A DNA stretch of 5,470 nt from Candidatus Aerophobota bacterium (lineage in GTDB: Bacteria; Aerophobota; Aerophobia; Aerophobales; B3-G15). The notes under the pieces are model-generated. The model did no database searches and was not told where the DNA came from. It saw only the letters and a program-made list of their open reading frames with translations. The position numbers were made by a program, and so were the translations under genes. Where the stretch lies: positions 1 through 5,470 of the forward strand of contig QMQA01000107.1 of assembly GCA_003648845.1 (NCBI GenBank), written 5' to 3'. Below are positions 1-4,786 of the stretch, in pieces. The stretch's first letter is position 1, and every line of letters starts with the position of its first letter.

Positions 1-104
1 CTCCGGTTTCCTGAAAGGTTTTCTTGGACAGCTTGAGTGCGTTCCTTATTCGAGGAGATACTTTCCTTCACTTTGTAACAAAACTTTGTAAGTTTTATTT
101 TTTA

Positions 105-138
105 CCCTGAAATTTTCAGAGAACAGGGCCCTTTTTTT
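105..138 (+). terminator. Possible rho-independent terminator upstream of pcm
   Basis: CCCTG at 105-109 can pair with CAGGG at 124-128 around a 14-nt loop. CCC (129-131) and an uninterrupted run of seven T (132-138) follow. The arm is short, the loop is large, and a competing small hairpin (CTGAA 107-111 with TTCAG 115-119) exists, so folding strength is uncertain. If real, it would end transcription of a + strand gene lying mostly outside the window. Its T run merges directly into the -35 box of the pcm promoter. Confidence 0.3.
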
Positions 139-164
139 GACACCTACCGCTTTTATGTTAAAAT
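137..164 (+). promoter_or_regulatory. Sigma-70-type promoter of pcm
   Basis: A perfect -35 box TTGACA (137-142) is followed by a 16-nt spacer and a -10 box TAAAAT (159-164, five of six consensus bases). Transcription would start near 170-172, just before the pcm ribosome binding site, giving a leader of under 20 nt. It is the best promoter match in the window. It probably drives pcm and the overlapping membrane-protein gene, and possibly the tRNA and LysM gene beyond, since no terminator is visible between them. Confidence 0.6.
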
Positions 165-173
165 TAAAAACAA

Positions 174-185
174 GAGGGGGAGGGG
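174..185 (+). promoter_or_regulatory. Ribosome binding site that fixes the pcm start
   Basis: This is an uninterrupted purine tract containing GAGGGGG and GGAGG (179-183), ending a few bases before GTG 188. No comparable site precedes the in-frame ATG at 155 or TTG at 137, both of which lie inside the promoter. The GTG is therefore the credible start. Confidence 0.65.
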
Positions 186-187
186 AA

Positions 188-838
188 GTGGATTACAAGA
201 AGTTGCGAGAGGAAATGGTAAAAAGACAACTCATCCCAAGGGGAATTAATGATAGAAGAGTTTTAGATGCTTTTCTTCGCGTGGAGAGAGAAAAATTTGT
301 TCCTTCCTCCCTACGGGAGGATGCTTATAAAGATTTTCCTCTTTCCATTGGTGAAGGTCAGACTATCTCTCAGCCTTACATGGCTGCCCTGATGACTCAA
401 TGCCTCAACCTGAGGGGAGAAGAGAAAATTCTGGAAATTGGTACCGGTTCTGGTTATCAAACAGCTATTCTTGCCCTTTTAGGCTGGCAGGTTTACAGTG
501 TGGAAAGAATACCTTCACTTGCTGAGAAAGCAAAAAAGCTCTTAAAGAAAATGGGTTATGATAATGTTAAGATTTTTGTTGGTAATGGCACTGTTGGTCT
601 TGAGCAGTACGCTCCTTATGATCGGATACTGGTTACCGCTGGAGCAAAGGATATTCCTCCTCCTTTAATCCAGCAGCTTGCTGAAGAAGGAATAATGGTC
701 ATACCTGTAGGGAATGCTTATTCTCAGGAGCTAATGGTGGTAAAGAAAAAAGATGGAAAGATTTCAAGCAAAGGTGTGGAAAGATGTGTATTTGTTCCTT
801 TAATTGGCCAATATGGCTGGGAGGAAAAAATTGAATAG
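188..838 (+). CDS. pcm: Protein-L-isoaspartate O-methyltransferase
   Basis: This is a cytosolic repair enzyme. It uses S-adenosylmethionine to methylate L-isoaspartyl residues that form in ageing proteins, starting their return to normal aspartate. From GTG 188 the product is 216 aa, close to the roughly 210 aa usual for bacterial Pcm, and its N-terminus lines up with the E. coli enzyme. Visible hallmarks are REKFVP (34-39), the family signature GEGQTISQPYM (55-65), the SAM-binding loop EIGTGSGYQT (83-92), the acidic residue after strand 2 (E106 in SVER), YDRILVTAGA followed by a proline-rich stretch, and a C-terminal FVPLIG. The frame stays open upstream to TTG 137, but that start and ATG 155 sit in the promoter, so I exclude them. 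The gene overlaps the next one by 8 nt, suggesting translational coupling. Identity is very secure; the start is well supported. Confidence 0.96.
   Translation: MDYKKLREEMVKRQLIPRGINDRRVLDAFLRVEREKFVPSSLREDAYKDFPLSIGEGQTISQPYMAALMTQCLNLRGEEKILEIGTGSGYQTAILALLGWQVYSVERIPSLAEKAKKLLKKMGYDNVKIFVGNGTVGLEQYAPYDRILVTAGAKDIPPPLIQQLAEEGIMVIPVGNAYSQELMVVKKKDGKISSKGVERCVFVPLIGQYGWEEKIE
819..824 (+). promoter_or_regulatory. Ribosome binding site for the COG2426-type gene
   Basis: GGGAGG lies within the last codons of pcm, six A residues before TTG 831. The spacing is ideal for TTG 831. The in-frame alternatives ATG 813 and TTG 804 have no SD upstream, so this site decides the start. Confidence 0.6.
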
Positions 839-1307
839 CTTTTCTCCTTATCTTCTTACATTTTTAATAAGTATGCTTCCTGTAGCTGAGTTAAGAGGAG
901 GGCTTCCCCTGGGTATTTCTCTGGGGATACCTCCCCTGAGTGCTTATGCAGTTAGCATTGCAGGAAATATTATCCCTGTTTTACCTCTTCTTATAGGCCT
1001 TAGATATCTATCCAAAATAGCAGAAAAATACAGGTGGTGGGGTAGAATTTTTAATAAGATGGAGAAAAAATTTCAGGGGAAAAAGAAAATTATCTGCAGG
1101 TATGGGATTGTGGGGATTGTAATTCTGGTGGCAATACCCCTGCCTGTTACCGGAGCCTGGACGGGGAGTCTGGTTAGCTTTCTTTTGTCCATTCCGGTGA
1201 AATATTCTTTTCCAGCGATTTTTATAGGTGTTTGTCTTGCTGGAATTGTTGTGCTTTTTACCACCCTTGGCATATTGGGTGTAAGCAGAATATTTAGCGG
1301 GATGTAG
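831..1307 (+). CDS. Small membrane protein of the COG2426 'small multi-drug export' family
   Basis: The product is a 158-aa polytopic inner-membrane protein. The family signature near the N-terminus is clear: S14-x-L-P-x-x-E-L-R-G-G (14-24), then PLG. A second conserved block, PLPVTGAWTG (103-112), follows the third hydrophobic stretch. Hydrophobic segments lie around 6-19, 36-58, 91-104 and 126-151. A very basic loop (59-90) separates the second and third and should face the cytoplasm. The family carries a 'small multidrug export' label, but its transport function is poorly established and I would not infer a substrate. I chose TTG 831 because of the GGGAGG six bases upstream; ATG 813 would add six residues. 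The gene overlaps the end of pcm by 8 nt. Its final codons and TAG stop lie within the tRNA-Pro gene. The family call is confident, the start moderately so, and the biochemical role unknown. Confidence 0.85.
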   Translation: MNSFSPYLLTFLISMLPVAELRGGLPLGISLGIPPLSAYAVSIAGNIIPVLPLLIGLRYLSKIAEKYRWWGRIFNKMEKKFQGKKKIICRYGIVGIVILVAIPLPVTGAWTGSLVSFLLSIPVKYSFPAIFIGVCLAGIVVLFTTLGILGVSRIFSGM

Positions 1308-1376
1308 CGCAGCCTGGTTTAGCGCGCCTCGTTCGGGACGAGGAGGTCGGGGGTTCAAATCCCCCCATCCCGACCA
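1298..1376 (+). tRNA. tRNA-Pro (anticodon CGG)
   Basis: This is a full cloverleaf. The acceptor stem CGGGATG (1298-1304) pairs with CATCCCG (1366-1372). The D stem GCGC (1307-1310) pairs with GCGC (1322-1325) around an 11-nt loop. The anticodon stem CCTCG (1327-1331) pairs with CGAGG (1339-1343). The loop TTCGGGA places CGG at 1334-1336, which reads the proline codon CCG, followed by G37. A 5-nt variable region precedes the T stem GGGGG/CCCCC, whose loop is TTCAAAT. Discriminator A1373 is followed by an encoded CCA (1374-1376). The C1-G72 pair and A73 are typical of bacterial tRNA-Pro. The first ten bases also encode the end of the preceding protein gene. No clear promoter of its own is visible, so it may be released from a pcm-region transcript. 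Confidence 0.97.
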
Positions 1377-1402
1377 GCTTATCTGTATACTCCGTTTTGT
1401 AA

Positions 1403-2323
1403 ATGGTGCGCAAGGTGAGAGGAAAGAAAAGAGCCAAACTTATTGCAAGGTGCGGGCTGATTTTTTTCATCTTAGTCTGGATTAGCTTCTTTTGTCCATT
1501 TTTAAAAGCAGCAATTCTTGTCTACTATAGATACCATATTGTCCAGAAAGGTGAGAACCTGTGGAATATAAGTAAACGGTATGGTGTTTCAGTTAATGAA
1601 ATAAAGAAAAAAAATAATCTTCGCAGTGATAGGATTTATCCCCGCCAGAAGTTAATCATTCCCATAAAAGTTAAGGGTATCTACCACCCGGTTAAAAGAT
1701 ATGAGACGCTATGGCGTATCTGTAAAACTTATGGAGTTAGCATGGAGAAGGTTATCTCCCTCAACCGTCTGCAAGACCCCAATCATATAATGCCAGGGCA
1801 AAGATTATTTATTCCCGGTGCAAGCAAGGTTAAAAAAATTGACATTCCCAAAGAGATCATTGCTGCTGGGAAAAAAGATGCCACTTCAACTCCACCAGAA
1901 GAGGATAAAATCCAACCCTCTCCTACGTTTGGTGAAACAGTAAAAGGAAAAGGGTTCTTAATCTGGCCCCTTGAGGGAAAGGCAGTATCATACAGAAGGA
2001 GAGATTTTGGGATTGATATCCTTGCCCCTGAAGGAACCAGTGTTGTTGCTCCTGCAAAGGGTAAAGTTTACTACAGTGGCCTGCTGAGAAACTATGGCTG
2101 GACGATAATAATTGAGCATCAAGAGCTGGGGCTTTATACCTGCTATATGTACAATTCAGTAAATCTTGTAAAAAAGGGTGATCTGGTGGAAAAGGGACAG
2201 CCTATTGCCAGAATAGGCAAGAGCGGTACCGCCGAAGAGGCCATGCTGCACTTTGAGGTGAGAAGAGCAAAAGATGGCAAACCAATGGATCCACTTGAGT
2301 ATCTTCCCTCCGATTATAAATGA
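1403..2323 (+). CDS. NlpD-like secreted protein: two LysM domains plus degenerate LytM/M23 domain
   Basis: The 306-aa protein is predicted to act outside the cytoplasmic membrane. A basic N-terminus (3-16) leads into a hydrophobic segment (18-34) that is a signal peptide or anchor; there is no convincing lipobox. LysM 1 spans about 44-87 (HIVQKGENLWNISKRYGVS) and LysM 2 about 94-138 (PVKRYETLWRICKTYGVS); both should bind peptidoglycan. A proline- and charge-rich linker (about 140-184) leads to an M23 domain (185-302). Metallopeptidase residues are partly lost: D201 replaces the first zinc His of H-x-G-x-D (D205 kept), Y250 replaces the His of Y-x-H, and M281 replaces the first His of H-x-H (H283 kept). 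E. coli NlpD, which activates amidase AmiC, shows the same kind of decay, so an amidase-activator or wall-scaffold role is inferred. ATG 1403 lacks an SD, and GTG 1406 or 1415 are alternatives. The start lies 26 nt after the tRNA. Confidence 0.88.
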   Translation: MVRKVRGKKRAKLIARCGLIFFILVWISFFCPFLKAAILVYYRYHIVQKGENLWNISKRYGVSVNEIKKKNNLRSDRIYPRQKLIIPIKVKGIYHPVKRYETLWRICKTYGVSMEKVISLNRLQDPNHIMPGQRLFIPGASKVKKIDIPKEIIAAGKKDATSTPPEEDKIQPSPTFGETVKGKGFLIWPLEGKAVSYRRRDFGIDILAPEGTSVVAPAKGKVYYSGLLRNYGWTIIIEHQELGLYTCYMYNSVNLVKKGDLVEKGQPIARIGKSGTAEEAMLHFEVRRAKDGKPMDPLEYLPSDYK

Positions 2324-2350
2324 ATAAGTTTCAGAACTTACACCATAAAA

Positions 2351-2356
2351 AAGGAG
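2351..2356 (+). promoter_or_regulatory. Ribosome binding site of serS
   Basis: AAGGAG preceded by a run of A lies seven bases before ATG 2364. It is one of the strongest SD sites in the window and confirms the start. The 40-nt gap before serS is too short for a T-box leader. Confidence 0.75.
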
Positions 2357-2363
2357 ACTCTTA

Positions 2364-3623
2364 ATGTTAAGTAGTAAGTGGTTAAGGGAAAATATAGAGG
2401 TTATGAGGGAATCTTTAACCAAACGGGGAATAAAAGCCAATCTTGATACTTTTCTTCACTGGGATGAGGAGCGGAGAAGGTGCACTAAGGAGCTCGACGA
2501 ATTAAAGTATCTTCAAAATAAAAAATCAAAACAGATAGGCAAGCTTAAAAAAGAAGGAAAAGATGCTACCGATTTAATTAACGAAATGCAAAAACTTGCA
2601 AACAGGATAAAAAAGCTGGAGAAAAGAAAAAGAGAATACGAAAGCAAGGTAACTGATTTTCTTCTTAATTTGCCTAATAAGCTTCATCCTGAAGTTCCCG
2701 TTGGTGAAAATCGGGAAGTGAGAAGATGGGGAAAAATCCCCGACCTTAATTTTCCTGTTAAAGATCATCAAAGAATTGGCGAGGAGTTAAAAATTCTTGA
2801 TTTTAAATCAGCTGCCAGGATAGCAGGAAGTGGCTTTGTAGTTTGCAGAGGATTGGGAGCAAGGCTGGAAAGAGCTCTGATCAATTTTATGCTGGATCTA
2901 CACATTCAGCAGGGGTATGAAGAGGTACTTCCCCCCTTTATGACCAATACATCTGCTACCACCGGTACAGCACAACTTCCCAAATTTAGAGAGGAACTTT
3001 ATAAATGCGAGAAGGACGATTATTATCTTGTTCCTACTGCTGAGGTACCGGTTACCAATCTTCACAGAGAACAAATCCTGGAGGAAAAGAGGCTCCCTAT
3101 CTATTATACTGCTTATACCCCCTGTTTCCGTCGGGAAGCTGGTGCTTATGGCAAGAAAATTCAGGGAATGATAAGGGTTCATCAATTTAATAAAGTGGAG
3201 CTTGTCAAATTTACCACTCCCCAGACTTCTTACGAGGAGCTGGAAAAACTCCTTCAGGATGCAGAGGAAGTTCTGCAAAAACTCAATCTCCCCTACAGGG
3301 TGGTGAAGCTGTGTGGCGAGGAGCTGGGTTTTGCAGCTGCCCTTGGTTATGATATCGAGGTGTGGCTTCCCAGTCAACAGAGATGGCTGGAGATATCTAC
3401 CTGCTCAAATTTTGAAGACTACCAGTCTCGCAGGGCATCCATAAGATACAGAGAAGAGGCCACAGGTAAGACCAGATATGTCCATACTCTTAATGGTTCA
3501 GGGCTCGCTGTGGGAAGGTGTGTGGTAGCCATACTGGAGAATTTTCAGGATGAGCAGGGAAAGGTGCACATTCCAGAGGTTCTCTGGTCATATATGGGTG
3601 GGGTGAGGGTTATTGAAAAATGA
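2364..3623 (+). CDS. serS: Seryl-tRNA synthetase
   Basis: This cytosolic class II aminoacyl-tRNA synthetase charges tRNA-Ser (and tRNA-Sec where present) with serine. At 419 aa it has the usual bacterial length, and the N-terminus (LREN...VRESL-like, 7-18) matches the family start. Residues 25-100 form the long, charged, heptad-like coiled-coil arm that recognises the extra arm of tRNA-Ser. The catalytic core follows: motif 1 region GYEEVLPPFM (184-193), TGTAQLPKF (200-208), serine-binding PTAEVP (224-229), motif 2 from PCFRREAG (253-260) to HQFNKVEL (273-280), EVW (332-334), EISTCSNF (343-350), and motif 3 NGSGLAVGR (377-385). Two spots differ from the common consensus: the motif 2 loop reads YGKKIQG where most enzymes have a G-R/K-D-x-R-G sequence, and AALGYD (325-330) replaces the usual AAKxYD. 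The fRxE arginine is intact, so the enzyme should be active. It stands 40 nt after the LysM gene. Confidence 0.97.
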   Translation: MLSSKWLRENIEVMRESLTKRGIKANLDTFLHWDEERRRCTKELDELKYLQNKKSKQIGKLKKEGKDATDLINEMQKLANRIKKLEKRKREYESKVTDFLLNLPNKLHPEVPVGENREVRRWGKIPDLNFPVKDHQRIGEELKILDFKSAARIAGSGFVVCRGLGARLERALINFMLDLHIQQGYEEVLPPFMTNTSATTGTAQLPKFREELYKCEKDDYYLVPTAEVPVTNLHREQILEEKRLPIYYTAYTPCFRREAGAYGKKIQGMIRVHQFNKVELVKFTTPQTSYEELEKLLQDAEEVLQKLNLPYRVVKLCGEELGFAAALGYDIEVWLPSQQRWLEISTCSNFEDYQSRRASIRYREEATGKTRYVHTLNGSGLAVGRCVVAILENFQDEQGKVHIPEVLWSYMGGVRVIEK

Positions 3624-3701
3624 GCAAGGGTAAGGCGCAGGTGATGAAGGCAGGTCTACGGAACAGGGTTGGTCGTCTGTCAGTTAAAACACGTTCAACG
3701 T

Positions 3702-3732
3702 TTGAGGTTCTATGTTGACTGGTTTGTAAAAT
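3702..3732 (+). promoter_or_regulatory. Weak promoter candidate upstream of the patatin-like gene
   Basis: TTGAGG (3702-3707) and TAAAAT (3727-3732) lie in the 133-nt gap after serS, but the spacer is 19 nt. An alternative -10, TGTAAA at 3725, gives a 17-nt spacer with a poorer match. The gap also marks a break in the otherwise tight gene spacing, which makes a new transcription start plausible. No terminator-like hairpin with a T run is visible after serS. Confidence 0.28.
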
Positions 3733-3744
3733 TTTCGAGTAACT

Positions 3745-3748
3745 GGAG
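3745..3748 (+). promoter_or_regulatory. Ribosome binding site of the patatin-like gene
   Basis: GGAG lies eight bases before GTG 3757. There is no in-frame ATG between here and the conserved catalytic core, so this site supports the GTG start and the 44-residue N-terminal extension that follows. Confidence 0.55.
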
Positions 3749-3756
3749 AGTCTACA

Positions 3757-4776
3757 GTGGGAGAGTTAAACTCTTCAGATATCAAGCAGGTTCTATCTTC
3801 AGGAGATTACGGAGGAGTGAACCCCCTCCAGGCACTGGAGAATATCAAAAGGAGATGCCAGGAAAAAAAGGAAAGAAGAAATTCTAATTTAAAGACAGCT
3901 CTTATACTCCAGGGAGGTGGAATGCGGGGGGTATTTGGTGCAGGAGTTTGTTGTGCCCTGGAGGAGCTGGGATACACAGAAGGATTTGATGAGATTTATG
4001 GAGTTTCCGCCGGGGCATTAAATGGAGCCTATTTTCTTTCCGGACAAGCAGCATATGGTACTACAATTTATTACCAGGATATTAATAACAGGGGTTTCAT
4101 TGATTTTTTCCGCTTCAGGAAGATAGTGGATATAGACTTTTTAATGAATATTATTGTAAAAGTAAAACCACTTAATTTTAAAAAGCTCCTTGATTCCTCC
4201 ACCACCCTTAACATTGGATTAACCTGTGTCTCTACAGGAAAAGCTGTGATGTTTAAAAACAAACAAAGAGATGTTGATATTCTGGCTCTTCTTAAGGCAA
4301 CTGCAGCTATGCCCTTTGTCTATGATATTCCTGTAAATATTCAGGGTACCTGGTATCTTGATGGGGGCATATCCTGCCCCATTCCTGTCAAGGAAGCTAT
4401 TGAGGCAGGATGCACGGATATTCTGGTGGTTTTGACAAGGCCTAAAAATTACAAACCTGGCTCATTTGAGAAAATTTTTGACCGGTTCCTGATAGAGCCA
4501 GGGATAAAAAAATATGGTGAGAATTTTTGCCGGGTGTATAAAAATAGATACAAACTATATGAGGAGAGGTTGCGTATTGTTAAGGGTGAACAAAAGCATA
4601 AAAATGTAAATATCTTGGCTATTTTTCCAGCAGAATCAATTAAGGTCAAAAGGATGACAAAAAGGGAAAGTGTTCTGAAAAATACAGCAATAGAAGGAGC
4701 GACAAAAACATTGAGACTTTTTGGCATACCTGACCCTTTCCCTGTAGAAGTTCTGAAATTTTTAAGTTATAGATAG
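3757..4776 (+). CDS. Patatin-like phospholipase / acyl hydrolase (COG4667-like)
   Basis: The 339-aa protein has a complete patatin Ser-Asp catalytic dyad. The oxyanion-hole loop is QGGGMRG (52-58), the nucleophile elbow is G-V-S-A-G with Ser84 (82-86), and the catalytic Asp202 sits in LDGG (201-204). Context such as the SGQ at 95-97 and PIPVKEAIEAG after the DGG resembles bacterial patatins of the YjjU/COG4667 type. Such enzymes hydrolyse ester bonds in phospholipids or other acyl lipids, but the substrate here is unknown. There is no signal peptide, so it is probably cytosolic or peripheral on the inner membrane face. About 44 hydrophilic, lysine-rich residues precede the core, and a basic region of about 110 residues follows the DGG block. 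GTG 3757 is supported by a GGAG site. The dehydrogenase gene starts 10 nt after its stop, so the two are probably co-transcribed. Confidence 0.9.
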   Translation: MGELNSSDIKQVLSSGDYGGVNPLQALENIKRRCQEKKERRNSNLKTALILQGGGMRGVFGAGVCCALEELGYTEGFDEIYGVSAGALNGAYFLSGQAAYGTTIYYQDINNRGFIDFFRFRKIVDIDFLMNIIVKVKPLNFKKLLDSSTTLNIGLTCVSTGKAVMFKNKQRDVDILALLKATAAMPFVYDIPVNIQGTWYLDGGISCPIPVKEAIEAGCTDILVVLTRPKNYKPGSFEKIFDRFLIEPGIKKYGENFCRVYKNRYKLYEERLRIVKGEQKHKNVNILAIFPAESIKVKRMTKRESVLKNTAIEGATKTLRLFGIPDPFPVEVLKFLSYR

Positions 4777-4786
4777 ATAAATAACT

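Noticed and set aside
1..91. Open frame to the left edge on the + strand (stop TAA at 89-91), possibly the tail of an upstream gene
   Set aside because: It gives only about 29 residues with no recognisable family and no match I can see to SurE. The minus strand is also open from GTG at 71 to the edge (about 23 residues) without an SD. Neither can be preferred without more sequence.
137..187. N-terminal extension of pcm from TTG 137 or ATG 155
   Set aside because: Both starts fall in the promoter and lack an SD. Pcm homologues begin at about the residue encoded by GTG 188.
1246..1296. Own promoter for the tRNA (TTGTTG at 1246, TTGGCA at 1267)
   Set aside because: TTGTTG would need a 19-nt spacer to a poor CATATT. 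TTGGCA would place the transcript start inside the tRNA.
1008..1358. 116-codon minus-strand open frame
   Set aside because: It is antisense to the membrane-protein gene and the tRNA. Its product is low-complexity and family-less, and it has no ribosome binding site.
2324..2363. T-box or other riboswitch ahead of serS
   Set aside because: Only 40 nt separate the genes, and there is no T-box core or terminator hairpin.
2898..3377. 159-codon minus-strand open frame
   Set aside because: It lies wholly antisense to the conserved catalytic core of serS and has no recognisable motif. It is a composition effect.
3715..3743. TTGACT as a -35 box for the patatin-like gene
   Set aside because: At 16-18 nt downstream the sequence (GAGTAACT) does not resemble a -10 box.
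3669..3887. 72-codon + strand open frame before the patatin-like gene
   Set aside because: It overlaps the start of the patatin-like gene in another frame, is arginine- and proline-rich without a family, and has no SD.
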